Positions 30,727 to 41,622 are shown, counted from the first letter of the stretch. The stretch: 64,000 nucleotides of DNA from Rhizomys pruinosus (GCA_009823505.1 VZQC01011955.1:288770-352769), one strand, 5' to 3'. The notes: generated by a model not told the origin, from the sequence alone. A program made the numbers and translations.

Positions 30727-30867
30727 AACAGAGTCTCACTATGTATCCCTGACTGGCCTCAAACTTGCTATAGTAGGCCAGGTTGGCCTGAAACTCAGAG
30801 ATCCTCCTGCCTCTGCCTTCCTGCATGCTGGGACTAAACATGTGTGCTATCATGCCCGGCCTCAGCT
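30727..30867 (-). mobile_element. Old B1 SINE, antisense (target of the two insertions)
   Basis: ACAGAGTCTCACTATGTATCC to CATCATGCCCGGCC in diverged form. Confidence 0.75.
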
Positions 30868-30887
30868 TTTAAAAGTATTTAACTTCT

Positions 30888-31155
30888 GGAGCTGGAGAGA
30901 TGGCTTAGTGCTACTCTTGCAGAGAACCCAAGTTCGGATGAGATTGGGCATGTTCAGGGTGGGATGGCTGTAGACAAGAGAACCCAAGTTCAAGTCCCAT
31001 TACCCACAATGTGGCTAACAGCCATCTGGAACTCTAGTTCCAGGGGCTCTGATGACTTCTTCTGACCTCTGCTGGAACTGTACAACATGGATACACTTAC
31101 ACATATGCAGGTAATACATTCATACACATAAAAAGAAATAAATATTTTTTTAAAA
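30888..31155 (+). mobile_element. B2/B3 SINE carrying a 5S rRNA insertion
   Basis: GGAGCTGGAGAGATGGCTTAG head and GGTAATACATTCATACACAT tail. The body is interrupted at 30936-30976 and its target sequence is duplicated. Confidence 0.85.
30936..30976 (-). pseudogene. Rn5s-ps: 5S rRNA 5'-end retropseudogene, tailless
   Basis: On the - strand, 30975 down to 30937 matches nucleotides 1-39 of 5S rRNA at 33 of 39 positions by eye against the remembered sequence. It begins exactly at GTCTAC, and four of the six differences are C-to-T or G-to-A at CpG sites. The rest of 5S rRNA is absent and there is no A tail. The 15-bp TSD AGAGAACCCAAGTTC is at 30921-30935 and 30977-30991. It is a 3'-truncated retrocopy, not a functional 5S gene (the internal promoter is missing). 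Confidence 0.85.
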
Positions 31156-31159
31156 GTAT

Positions 31160-32155
31160 ATAACTTAGGTAAATCTAAATGTATTCTAAAATGAAGTTTA
31201 TTATTATTATTTTGAAAAGCATATGACAGCATGCTTTAGGACTGAGCTTGCTTACTAAGTTCACGAAGATGAACACCATCTTTGTTCTGACTAGCAATGG
31301 GGTAACATAGGTAACCCTGGTACCCACAGGCCTGTTTTCCCTCTAAATTGTGGAAGCTGGCTTCTTGAGGCTACCTTTCTACTTGGAAGTTCAAATAGAG
31401 CAAACAGACTATTTAGGGAGAGTTCAATGATGGCGTTATGTGGGTCTTAACAATCAGCATTGGCAAGCTTCCTTTGCCCTGGGGTCTAAGGAGTAGGATG
31501 GTAGCACTTGGGAGGCTGGCCAGAACTAGGTCTCTCAGACTTTCTAAGGAGAAGATGGGAGAATTACCTATCTGGAGACATCTGGGAGATGCACAAAATC
31601 TGATCCTTCAGCAATGGTAAGCTGAGGTCTTTACCAATAAGAGAAAGCACTGACTGAACTCCAGTTCAGAGAGTTCCTTAAGAATTTAGAGACAGTTTTT
31701 TCAAGCACATTCCGGTACCTTTCTTTAATTGTTCCCCAAAGATCCATAGTCCAAACACCCTTATCTTTTAGTTAATTAAGAATGAGTGTTCTGGGCAAAG
31801 AGCATTGTGATCTGAGGTCACCCCTCCTGAGGCCTCCTACGTGATGGAAGCCGAGTGTGACTCTGCAGTTCAAGGGAAACAGTGAGCACAGTTGGAGCTG
31901 CCCCTGGGGAAGCTGTAGGGCTGAGGCAGGTGATAGTCTTCATCTCTCTAGAAAGGGTTTGCAGCAGAACAATCTTGAGAGTTTGAAGCAGGGAGCAAAT
32001 GACACTGGATGCCTCTTCAGTCCTTCCAACCTTGTTCACCCCAGACTTCAGTATCATTCTTTTCATCCACAAACATTTGCTGAATGTAAATGTAAATGAC
32101 TGGAATGCAGCAGTGAGCTCCACAGACTGAGAAACAAACGGAACAGAAACCTGGC
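31160..32155. other. Unassigned unique sequence
   Basis: About 1 kb without recognised repeats. The 133-aa minus frame at 31818-32219 has no recognised domain. Confidence 0.35.
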
Positions 32156-32159
32156 TTTC

Positions 32160-32232
32160 CGAGCTGGAGGCACAGCTGTGCTTTCCATGGCACGAGGCCA
32201 TGGGTTCAAGTTTCAACACTACAAAATAACAA
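32160..32232 (+). mobile_element. Diverged ID-like SINE
   Basis: GAGCTGGAGGCACAGCTGTG to CAAGTTTCAACACTACAAAA. Weak. Confidence 0.45.
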
Positions 32233-33357
32233 TAATAATCATGTTACAGTATGCGTAATGATAAGGTGAAGAGAGGTGTCAATAGACTGCCCTGAGATCA
32301 TTTTATACTAATGACAATAGATTTCAGTGGATATAGAGAATGTTCTCAAAGCAAAAAAGAGAAGGCATTGCAAAGGATAACTGGAAAAACAGGCACAGGC
32401 ATGGCCTTGCGACAGAATCTTGGGATCCGTGGAATGCTGTAGAACATTATACCTGGAAATGACCCAGAGGTTATCAGGTCTTAATACCATAGTAAGACAG
32501 TTCCCAGCAAGTTCCCTCTGTGATCTCCGACCTCTGCAGATGGAAACTCACCTCTTTTAAGTTAAAATGTCTAGTTCTTGAAGAAAGGGATGGTGGGTAA
32601 CCGGGTATGAATGGGCAAGTGGGTATAGGGAGTGTGGAAGGAGGCAGGACAGTAGCCTGGGTTATCAATATCCTGGTGAGCCTCTGACTGGAGCCCATAC
32701 AGGACCAGTGGGTGCTGAAGCTGTTCATAGAGTCAAGCTGGGGAGATTTTTATTACGGTGGAGATGGAACCCAATGTTCCCGTTCCAGGGTCCTGCATAG
32801 ATGGTGAACTCACATAGCACCGGATCATGTGAGTAAGGCTTCAAGAAAGAAGACTTTGCTCTGACTAGCAAGATTTAAGCTTCTGCCTGACTACATCCCG
32901 GAAAGAAGTTAGCCACCTGTGGACGGACACCAGATCAGATCTGAGAATGCAGAGAAGCTGTTTAAAGGTCTTTCAGTGTTTACTAAGCTGGTTCAGCAGA
33001 AGATAGCAAGCTTCATTTAAAGCGTATCTAGTTGTGGAGCCTTGGGCTGACTCATTTGGGAGAAGCTTGCAGTTTTCTCCTTTGTGCATTCAGAATTCCT
33101 GCTTGGAGTGTTGGACCTATAAGCCCCAATAACAGGAGTCCCTTGCTGCCTCACCTTGGACCTGCAGGGAGATTTCTTATCGGGTAAGAAGTGTTAGGGA
33201 CACTTGATTAAAATTAGCAATTAGGACTGCATGTACATTGCTAATGACAAATAAGAAGCTGTTTATGGGGTCTGAACATGGCCTGAAAAATACTTCTTGC
33301 TAGTATTTCTCACAAGGGAGTTCTGCTAGATATTTGGCATTGTGTTTCTTTTTTAAA
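32233..33357. other. Unassigned unique sequence
   Basis: No repeats or coding signatures recognised over about 1.1 kb. It may hold conserved non-coding DNA, which cannot be judged without a comparison. Confidence 0.35.
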
Positions 33358-33368
33358 AAATGTTTCAA

Positions 33369-33513
33369 GAGCCAGGAGTGGTGGCGCATGCCTTTAATCC
33401 TAGCACTTGGGAGGCAGAGGCAGACGGATCTCTGAGTTCAAGGCCAGCCTGGTCTACAGAGTGAGCTCCAGGCCAGCTGGGACTAAAGGGAGACCTTGTC
33501 TCAAAAATACAAA

Positions 33514-33552
<39 letters not shown>

Positions 33553-33553
33553 A
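33369..33553 (+). mobile_element. B1 SINE
   Basis: GAGCCAGGAGTGGTGGCGCATGC to CTTGTCTCAAAAATAC with an (AAAT)n tail. The TSD core AAATGTTTC occurs on both sides. Confidence 0.9.
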
Positions 33554-33725
33554 TGTTTCGAATTCAGTATGAATGCCTGAAGAAATTGGCATTAACTTGG
33601 TGATCTCTTTTATTGAGGAAACTAATGGAAACTGACAGAATTAAACAGGATCACAACAACTATCCATTTGAAGAAATGCAAGTCTAGATATAAACTTGTT
33701 TGACAAATTAGGTATAAAATACAAG

Positions 33726-33729
<4 letters not shown>

Positions 33730-33763
<34 letters not shown>
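33730..33763 (+). repeat. (CA)n microsatellite
   Basis: A pure CA run. Confidence 0.95.
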
Positions 33764-33764
<1 letters not shown>

Positions 33765-33854
33765 CAGGGAAAATCAGTTTAAATGACAGCTAAAAATACA
33801 GATTGTGTAGTGTTGAGTGGATTAACAATGGAGGGATGAAAATACTGGTTTGGG

Positions 33855-34010
33855 ATTGAGAGTACTTAGATTTAAATCACATCTTGATATCTAAAGCTCT
33901 TAATGTCTTTAGGCCTCAGTTTCCTTATTTCTAAAATTAAAAAAGATATTTAACTCATTGGATTATTAGATTTAAATTAGAATATACAATGCCTGGCTCA
34001 AGAACTCTTA
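33855..34010 (+). mobile_element. MIR
   Basis: GGCCTCAGTTTCCTTATTTC and AATGCCTGGCTCA in MIR order. Confidence 0.65.
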
Positions 34011-34214
34011 GATAAATATAAAAAATTTTAAGAAATTGAAATATTTCCTATCTATGTTTGGCAGACTTTTAATTTGGTTCAAGTCCTAGATTTAACACAT
34101 TTACTTTCAATTCACAGAGTTAGGGCATGTACATTGATAACTGACAGGTGATATTTATGAAGTAGTGCTGTTCTTGCAAAGTTGTGTATAAATCAACTAC
34201 TATTTAAAATGCAT

Positions 34215-34410
34215 TGGGGTGGGGACTGGGGTGATGGCTTAGGGGTTAAGAGTACTGGCTACTCCTGCAGAGGACTGGGCTTCAGTTCCCAGGAGCCATA
34301 TGGCTGCTGACAGCCATCCATAGCTCCAGTTCCAGGGGATCAAACACCTCCTGGCCTCTGGGCATTGTACAAATGGATGCACTTACATAAATATAGGCAA
34401 AACACTCACA
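34215..34410 (+). mobile_element. B2/B3 SINE, older
   Basis: GGGGACTGGGGTGATGGC head and ATAGGCAAAACACTCACACA tail. An L1 end is inserted in the tail. Confidence 0.78.
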
Positions 34411-34640
34411 CACCAATTTCTGCCCCAAACAGTAAACTTCTGCATTGAAAATTTTAAAAGAGAGTGAGAAAAAGGTGAAAAACATGTTTGGGCAGAATGC
34501 ATGAGCTCTGGTGGGGTGGGGTGGGGACAAGGAAGGGGGAACGGGTGTAGATTTGATTGGGAAATTTTGTATGAAATGCACGAAGCTTCAATAAAAATTG
34601 GCTTTGGGAAAAAATAAATAAAAATATTTTAAAAAGAAAG
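34411..34640 (+). mobile_element. LINE-1 3' end, 5'-truncated
   Basis: It runs through CAGTAAACTTCTGCATTG, GCAGAATGCATGAGCTC, a GGGGTGGGGTGGGG tract, GGGTGTAGATTTGATTGGG and CAATAAAAATTGGC to an A-rich tail. AAACACTCA of the B2 tail recurs after it, as a TSD. Confidence 0.78.
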
Positions 34641-34678
34641 AAACACTCATATACTATTTATTAAAAATGCATCTGGGG

Positions 34679-34829
34679 CCGGACGTGGTGGTACATGCCT
34701 TTAATCCCAGCACTTGGGAGGCAGAGGCAGGCCTTGAACTCACAGGAGTTCATGGCCAGCCTGGTCTACATAGTGAGCTCCAGGCCAGCTGGGACTAAAG
34801 GGAGACCCTGCTTCAAAAAGACCAAAAAT
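34679..34829 (+). mobile_element. B1 SINE
   Basis: GGCCGGACGTGGTGGTACATGC body. The TSD AAAAATGCATCTGGGG (one mismatch) flanks it. Confidence 0.9.
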
Positions 34830-34847
34830 AAAAAATGCATTTGGGGG

Positions 34848-34957
34848 TACTGGTGAGATGGTAAAGGTACTTGTTGGTAAGTTAGATGAGCTGAGTTCAG
34901 TCCTTACAACCCATCAGGTGGAACAAGAACCAATTCCTACAAATTGTCCTCAGACCT

Positions 34958-34988
<31 letters not shown>
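34848..34988 (+). mobile_element. B3-type SINE with (CA)n tail
   Basis: GGTACTGGTGAGATGG head, CAAATTGTCCTCAGACC, then a CA run at 34958-34985. Confidence 0.65.
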
Positions 34989-34999
34989 AAAAAAAAAAT

Positions 35000-35800
35000 A
35001 AATGTAATCAAATGAAACACATTAAGGTACTTTCCCAAATAAAAGGATTCTATTCATGCAAAGATAAAGAGGCCTTTCTAAAAGCAAATAACCATCCCAT
35101 TATATCTTTTGTACAGATCTAAATGTTCGAATGTTGGAATTAGTTCTCGTGGGGTGTTTGTGTTTGGTTAACTCTTTGCTCTGTGTGGGCTTATGTGGGA
35201 ATTAGATGCACATGGAATGTGTGTATGGACAGGGTGACTACTAGAGTCTCCTCAGTGCAATTTGTTTTTAAATTATTTTTAAGTCAAAATACTACTTTAC
35301 AAACAATACTGGAAGTTATTAAGGTAGAAACTGGCCCTGGGATGTTTGTTTGACACAGAAGTTTCTTGTTCCAGCTTTGAGATCTCAGTACAAGATTTGT
35401 CTTACTGGTGCCTCAGTTTCCCATTGTGAGTCGATGAGACAGGCTGAAATAAGGATGGGCATTGCATGAAGTATCTGTTTCTTCTGGGCCTGCAATTCTA
35501 ACACCTATGGGAAATCTATTGTTCCTAAAAATGTCCAACTGCTAGACAGAATTCATGTCTCCCAAAGTTTCTTCTTACATTCAGGGACTGGTCAGGGAAG
35601 TGAAAGCGAGGTCTTTCTTTTTCATAAGACAGACACACAAGCTGAATCTGCATCCAGTGACATAGTTCATTTCTGTAAGGACACACTGTGTTACTCAGTA
35701 GGCTCTTCTTCATTCAGGTTGTTGATTAAAACATTCATCCATGGAAAGAAACAGTCTAACTATTTTTATAAAGCATTATTTATTTTTTATAAAAACAATT
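35000..35800. other. Unassigned unique sequence
   Basis: About 0.8 kb without recognised features. Confidence 0.35.
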
Positions 35801-35813
35801 ATTAGTCATCTTT

Positions 35814-35886
35814 CTTCTTCCCTCCCTCCCTCCCTCCCTTCCTCCCTCCCTCCTTCCCTTCCTTCCTTCCTTCCTTCCTTCCTTTT
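35814..35886 (+). repeat. (CCCT)n(CCTT)n simple repeat
   Basis: A pyrimidine tract that replaces the reversed A tail of the next SINE. Confidence 0.93.
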
Positions 35887-36037
35887 TAGTCAGGGTCTCC
35901 CTATAGTCCCAGCTGGTTTGGGACTCACTGTGTAGATCAGGCTGGCTTTGCTCTCATAAAAATATGCCTACCTCTGCCTCCCTAGTGCTGAGATTAAAGG
36001 TGTGTGCCACCATGCCCAGCTTTTCTTCAATTTTCAA

Positions 36038-36072
<35 letters not shown>

Positions 36073-36150
36073 TGAGGAATTGAACCCAGGGCCTTGTACA
36101 TACTTGACAAGTGTTTCTACCCCTGACCTGTCTCCCCATTGAGGATTCGT
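35887..36150 (-). mobile_element. B4 SINE, antisense, with internal (GT)n
   Basis: A reversed B1 part (CAGGGTCTCCCTATAGTCCC to CACCATGCCCAGC), a GT run (36041-36071), then a reversed ID part (GGAATTGAACCCAGGGCC to GACCTGTCTCCCC). Confidence 0.75.
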
Positions 36151-37124
36151 TTAAAATGTATCTTGCCTCCCTCCCCTCCTCTTCTTTTCTTGCTGCGATG
36201 CCTAGACTGGCCTCAAACTCCTGGAGTCAGGCACCACTCTGAGAATGTACCTAGCTTAAATTTGTATTTTTCATATACCAGGAGTGCTTAAAGCAATCCT
36301 TTCCAGTTCAGAGATTCTGAGAGCCACAATAGAGTCTTTAGAGCTCATCTTTCCAGGTCTCAGTGTTATAGTTTGTAAAATCCAATGCAATCGCTAGCAT
36401 TAAGGCCCAGTGTGAATGCAAAAGTTCTAAATCTTAGCTGCAGAGAGGAGAGGGGAGACAAGCACAATCAGAGTCTTTGGGACAACTCTGGGGTAGAGTA
36501 GCCAAGGGGGATGCATACACAGTGTTCCTGAAAAGTGAAGCACAGACAGGCAAGAGTCCACACAAATGCCATACTGCACAGGAATGAATTATTTACTGAT
36601 ACTCCCTCCAGCTGCATTGTTTGCAGAAAGAGAGATGACTGGGTGCAGTGGGAACAGAACTCAGGGCTGGATTACAGAGGCCACAGAGGAAAGTCATCCA
36701 CTGAGCCCAACCTTCAGCTGCTTCCTGTGTTGTAATAAAGCAATTTGAGCTCTTTGCTTGACATGTATAAAGACTCATATCCCTGTCCTCGGCAAATGTG
36801 CGGTTATATCCTAACAAGAGTCTGGCAACTGCCTCTAGTTTTATTTCTGTGGTTTCTGCTGGGCATCTCAGGAGAGTACTTTATCACAGTTCTGCTCAAT
36901 CCTACAAGTGCTTAGAGCATGCCACTCAAGCAGCGCCAGTTTTCTGGGTCTTGGCTTTCTTATCTGTGAATAATGGCTACTGTTATCTGATTGAGGGAAT
37001 AGAGAACAGCCTGAATGCCTTTTTTTTCTTTTTTGAAGGTTGCTTGCTTGAATGCTTAGGAGGAATCACTTCCTAACATTTAAGAGCTAATCTTTGAATG
37101 AGTTAAACTTCTAGTTCTGACGTC
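36151..37124. other. Unassigned unique sequence
   Basis: Overlapping short open frames without recognised domains. No repeat body apart from a weak B1-like patch near 36200. Confidence 0.35.
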
Positions 37125-37265
37125 TTTAACTTCAAAGGGCATGCAAAACCCTCAGTCTGTGAAGCTTAGCCTTGTTTTCTTAGCTATAAAACAGAATGAG
37201 CAATGGTGATAAAGTGATTGAACTAGGTCTTTGAAATCTCTGCTCCACCAGCGTGAGATTCTGTG
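37125..37265 (+). mobile_element. MIR
   Basis: GTTTTCTTAGCTATAAAACAG, then GAACTAGGTCTTTGAAATC in MIR order. Confidence 0.6.
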
Positions 37266-37280
37266 ATAAGAGAGTGTTTT

Positions 37281-37326
37281 AAAGCCTAGACTTGCCAAAA
37301 AAAAAAAAAAAAAGCCTAGACTTGCC
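37281..37326 (+). repeat. 16-bp direct repeat flanking an A run
   Basis: AAAGCCTAGACTTGCC at 37281-37296 and 37311-37326 are separated by 14 A's and nothing else. The 5' flank is GTGTTTT. Confidence 0.95.
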
Positions 37327-38072
37327 TCCAGGCTTTCCTAGTACCTTGAAGAGAAGTGTATAATGGACCTGTGCAGGGAGATCTACTGTAGACATACCTC
37401 CCCCTCAGCTGAAAAGTCATCACACTCCACAGGAAGTGTTCTTTTAGTGGATTCAAGAACATGTCCTGCTCTTTTCAGCCTGCTCAGTGCCTTTGCACAT
37501 GCAACTCCTCCCCAGGAAGCAAGTCCCCCACCCCCATCAGTGTACCCAGAAATCTCCTCTGCTAACCTTCAGACATGGAAGGCATACTGTTGCTTCTGCA
37601 AAGCTCCTTGAATCAAGATCTTTCTCCCCTCTGTTCACACTGTATTTGGCACACCTTTCTACACAAGTAGATTTTCTTACGAAATTGGACTTTGGAGACT
37701 GGTTTTCTATTTCTTCCTCTCCTCTCCTCCCCTCCCCCCAGATTTGAAGCAAGTAAGCCTGAGTCATATTTGATAAGCTTTCAAAACATATTTTTAGGAA
37801 GAAATAAGTACTTCTACACAAACTTTTCAAAAACTCTTTATCATATCCAGTATTATGATGTGCTCAGAGTCTGAGAATATTAAATGCTTTTTGATTGATT
37901 TGCTAGATTACCAGGTATGGCACCAAGCTTCAGTTTTCTTAGCAGGTATAAGCAAAACTCATTTTAAAATGGCATATTCTCACAGTCACATTTTGTTCCT
38001 CTGAAACATAACATCTCAGCAATAAAGTGCACACGAGTTAAAGGGGAAGCAAAGCAAAAACACCAAACCCTA
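37327..38072. other. Unassigned unique sequence
   Basis: A pyrimidine-rich patch lies near 37712-37740. Open frames of 82-97 aa without domains. Confidence 0.35.
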
Positions 38073-38073
38073 G

Positions 38074-38089
38074 GCCCCCCCCCCCCCCC
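38074..38089 (+). repeat. Poly(C) run
   Basis: About 16 consecutive C's; the length is error-prone. Confidence 0.95.
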
Positions 38090-38164
38090 GCTTCTCAGAA
38101 GTCTAACTGTTAACCCTAGAAGCCTGAAGAGTGTTTCATAAACAGTCAAAAGCTGTTTAGTTGT

Positions 38165-38280
38165 GGTGTTTCTGTGGTGTTCGCTTATAATCACAGCACA
38201 CATTTGCACTCTAGAGACTAAGACCAGGGGATTTCAAGGCCAGCTACAGGAAAACCCTGCCTCAAACAACAAAACAAAAC
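38165..38280 (+). mobile_element. Old B1-related fragment
   Basis: ATAATCACAGCACACATTTGC, AAGGCCAGCTACAGG and an (AAAAC)n tail. Confidence 0.5.
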
Positions 38281-38311
38281 AAACTAACAACAACTAAAAG
38301 ATCTCTTCTGT

Positions 38312-38450
38312 GTTGGGTGTGGTGATGCACACTTTAATCCCAACCCTCTGGAGGCAGAGACAGGAGACTCCCTCTGGAGTTCCAGGCCAGCCTGTTTACA
38401 TATTGAGTTCCAGGCCGCCAGGACTGCCTCAAAAAAGAAAGAAAAGAAAA
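38312..38450 (+). mobile_element. B1 SINE, diverged
   Basis: GTTGGGTGTGGTGATGCACAC to AGGACTGCCTCAAAAAAG. Confidence 0.75.
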
Positions 38451-38584
38451 TGAATACATGTCTCTTACGCATTTCTGGGAAGAACCTCTAATTATGCAGT
38501 CTGAGCATCTAACCCTTCCATATTTCCTTGAACCTCCAGCAGCCTAATTTCTTCCCTTGTCATTGTACTCAGAATTTTAAAAAA

Positions 38585-38801
38585 TGTTTATTCTTTAAAA
38601 TTTTATGTTTGGTAATTGCCTGCATGTATGTAAGTGCCTCGTGCCATCCAGTGCCTGCAGAGGTGGGGAGAGCATTGGATCCCCTGGAACTGAGTTAAGG
38701 GATGGCTGTTAGCTGCCATGTGGCTGCTGGAGGAACCAAACCTGGGTTCTCTGCAAGAACAGCCAAGTGTTCTTTGACTGTTGAGCTTTCTCTCCAGCCC
38801 A
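38585..38801 (-). mobile_element. B2/B3 SINE, antisense, older
   Basis: TTGCCTGCATGTATGTAAG to TTTCTCTCCAGCCC. Confidence 0.8.
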
Positions 38802-38917
38802 TCCACTCAGATTGTTGCAGATTATTGTCTCAGAATCATGAATGACCTAATTATCAAATCTAATGGAGTTGTCTCAATCTTTCTGAAATGTGATCTTGCA
38901 GAAAAAGCACAAGTTGT

Positions 38918-39075
38918 AGACACCCTAGTTTAAATTTATGCTTGTCCCACTAACAAGTCATGCAAACTTGGGCACGTCACCATAGAAAAATTTCTCCATA
39001 TTCTAACCTGAGTGGGGCATTTGATAGCAATTTCTCAGGGTTGTCGGGAGCATCAAATGGGACTTTAAGCACGAA
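38918..39075 (+). mobile_element. MIR
   Basis: ACAAGTCATGCAAACTTGGGC and CAGGGTTGTCGGGAGCATCAA keep MIR order. Confidence 0.65.
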
Positions 39076-39441
39076 ACAATGAACATGATTTGCTCTAGCC
39101 AGGCAATAACCGTTGCTTCCTTTCTTTTCTTGAACTATTTGCTGTTCATATGACAGTCTCCTAATTGGTCCAGTACTTCACCCCTTTGCTTTGCTAATGC
39201 ATATTTCATGGTGTTATCAGAGTTCATAGTGTCCGGAATATAGGTAGGGTCAATAATGATACCCTCCCTCACCTAAGTATGAATAAAAATAAAACATACA
39301 ACAAAAGAACTCACTTGAACAGCATTCTTTTGTTTAAAAAATAAAATCTAAATGCCAGCACTCACCACAATCTGACTGGACCAGCTCCTTTGCCATTCAT
39401 TACTCAAACTATTACTGTCTTAATCTTCTCTATTTACTTTA
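39076..39441. other. Unassigned unique sequence
   Basis: Nothing recognised. Confidence 0.3.
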
Positions 39442-39450
39442 CTCTGAGTC

Positions 39451-39834
39451 TTTTTTTTTTTTTTTTTTTTTTTTTGAGACAGGTTCTCCCTGTAGCTTTG
39501 GCTGTCCTGGAACTCACTCTGTAGACCAGGCTGGCCTCGAACTCACAGAGACCCGAGTGCCTCTGCCTCCCAAGTGCTAGGCATGTGCCACCACACCCAG
39601 CATTTATTTATTTCTGTATGTGTATCAATGTACTGTCTGCATGCAAGTTTGTGCACCCGTGTCGTGCAATGCCTCAGAGGTCAGAAGAGGGTGTCGGATT
39701 CCCCTGGAACTGGAGTTCTCCTGGAATTGCAGTTTTCAGACGGTTCTCGGTCACCATGTGGGTGCTGGGGATCGTACCCAGGTCCTCTGTAAGAGCAGTC
39801 GGCGCTCTTAACCGCTAGGCCATCTCTCCAGCCC
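39451..39834 (-). mobile_element. Composite SINE: full-length B2 fused to B1 (copy 1)
   Basis: On the - strand a long-form B2 (39834 to about 39601) passes at AAATAAATAAAT into a B1 (GCTGGGTGTGGTGGCAC, to about 39475) with one A tail. The TSD CTCTGAGTC plus T's (39442 and 39835) flanks the pair and nothing separates the halves. It shares two unusual variants with the element at 42765-43154: TATCAATG where other B2s here have TATGAATG, and GTAGCTTTGGCTGTCC in the B1. Confidence 0.88.
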
Positions 39835-39849
39835 CTCTGAGTCTTTTTT

Positions 39850-39925
39850 TTAAGACAAAGTGTTACCGTGTAGCCCAGGCTGGCTTAGAACTCACATTAT
39901 AGCTCAGGTTAGTCTTAAACCCAGG
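39850..39925 (-). mobile_element. B1 fragment, antisense, diverged
   Basis: AAGACAAAGTGTTACCGTGT, then GCCCAGGCTGGCTTAGAAC. Confidence 0.55.
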
Positions 39926-40234
39926 GCTCAACACTTCCATGTTCTACTCTTTTTGTCTTAAATACTATTTCCTCCATAGGACCTGCCTAGATCACCTATT
40001 TTCCTCTGCTCACATCTCATTTGCACATGCTTCATCTGACTTGTTGGACAGTGTTCTTCAATGCACAAACTACATCCCATTTTGCTTGCTGTGTCTCCAG
40101 CACTCAGTGAGAGGCCTTATGCAGTGCTTTAATTTAACAATTACTTGTAGAATTAAACAGAATGGAAAGTCAACCTGCATAGTCCTGTTTCCAAACAAGG
40201 GTATGATAGCTGGGATCAGAAATAACAAAGGCTA
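39926..40234. other. Unassigned unique sequence with a 98-aa open frame
   Basis: The + frame at 39939-40235 has no recognised domain or splice context. Confidence 0.3.
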
Positions 40235-40375
40235 ACCTCACAGAGTGCTTACTGTGTGCCAGGAGCTCTGTTCTAAGTGATTGCTGTGGTGCTCATGCTC
40301 ACAACTACACCAGGAGGCCGATGCCACATGGGTTCTTGAGTGTATGGATGGGGAAATGACAATATTGAATCTAAT
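40235..40375 (-). mobile_element. MIR
   Basis: GTGCTTACTGTGTGCCAGGA, TCTGTTCTAAGTGATTGC and GTATGGATGGGGAAATGAC in order. Confidence 0.65.
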
Positions 40376-40995
40376 GGTGAGTGATAGAAAGGGACCTGGG
40401 GCTCAGCTAGTGTGACCTTGGGCCCGTGTACTTAATCAGTGCTGGGTAGGGTCTATTCTGTGTTGCTTCCAAGGAATGCAGCTGGATTACTTAGAGCATA
40501 ACGTGACTAGCCATGGTTGGATGGGGTGACCTCCGGGAGTCACTGCCAGCTCTGGTTTGCATAAAGATTGTCCTTGTAAGATTTAGAGACAAGAGGGGAT
40601 AACATTTGCCTGAGCTCTGGTATTCCAGTGTCACAAACAAGGGCAGCCAAATGTTATGCAAAACATTCTCTGAAGAGCTCTGGAACCAGAGGGGTTATCT
40701 GGTGGCTGTCCTTCTCCCTAGGTGACGTCAGGCTTCATCCTGGTTTCTGCGAAGGCTGGTACAAGAAAGCCTCTGCCAACTTTGTGCATTCCCCAAGGCT
40801 GAGAGCACTCCCCAAGGCTAGGAGCACTCCCTGGGTTCTGCTTCTGAGGAGAGAATCTTCACCAAGGTCTCAAAACATTATCTCCCTTTTCTTCAAAAGG
40901 AGAGGCTAGATTGAGCGCTTGGTCGGCTATGGCTCATTTAGTGTTTAGCCTACCCTCTTTCTCCAGCCCCACACTCAGTGTGGTTCTTTCTGACT
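40376..40995. other. Unassigned unique sequence
   Basis: A 93-aa + frame (40628-40909) with an internal short repeat (GAGCACTCCC twice) and no domain recognised. Confidence 0.35.
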
Positions 40996-41177
40996 CTTTA
41001 AAAGCATCGTATGTATGTGTGTACTTATGCTTGTATGCCTGGTGAGCATGTGGTGGTGGTCAGAAGACAACTTGCAGGAGTCAGTTTTTTCTTCCTTCTA
41101 CTATGTCTCGGGGATACAACTCAGGTTGTCAGGTTGGCAGCAAGCACCCTCACCCACTAAAATATCTCAGTGGCCCC
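40996..41177 (-). mobile_element. B3/B4-type SINE, antisense
   Basis: GTGGTCAGAAGACAACTTGC and AGCAAGCACCCTCACCCAC. Confidence 0.6.
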
Positions 41178-41499
41178 TGTCTTATTCTTCCTAAGCAGTT
41201 AGCTCTTCCAAGAGGAAATGAAAGCATACTCAGCAAAGGAATAAGAGATGTGCACAGTAAGTGGACTCCAGTGTCTATTTGTCCTCCTGTCCCCTCCCTC
41301 ACCCCTACTCTTTGTTCCCTGCCTCACTGCCACCTTAGTCCACCCTAGTGCGTGATCTCGATATTTCTAGCTCCATGTGCAAGGTGGACAAGCAGTTTTT
41401 GGGTCTTGGAGATGTGTCTATGTTCAGTGATCAAAATGCCTCAGTCCAAGAACAGTCATTTCAGGCTGATTTTTTTTTTGTTTGTTTGAGGCATAAGGA
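41178..41499. other. Unassigned
   Basis: Nothing recognised. Confidence 0.3.
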
Positions 41500-41622
41500 A
41501 ATCAATTCAGTTGATTTTTGAGTCAGGGTCTCACTGCGTAGCCCAAAGCTTGCTTGAACTAGGAATCTTCCTGTCTCAGCCTCCTCATTGGTGGGATTAC
41601 AGACATGTGCCATCTGGCCTGA
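41500..41622 (-). mobile_element. B1 SINE, antisense, diverged
   Basis: GAGTCAGGGTCTCACTGCGTAG to GACATGTGCCATCTGGCC. Confidence 0.7.

Noticed and set aside
31818..32219. 133-aa minus open frame
   Set aside because: It overlaps an 80-aa + frame and has no recognisable domain; no transcript signals seen.
40790..40835. Short repeat GAGCACTCCC as a tandem array
   Set aside because: Only two nearby copies; too short to mean more than a small duplication.
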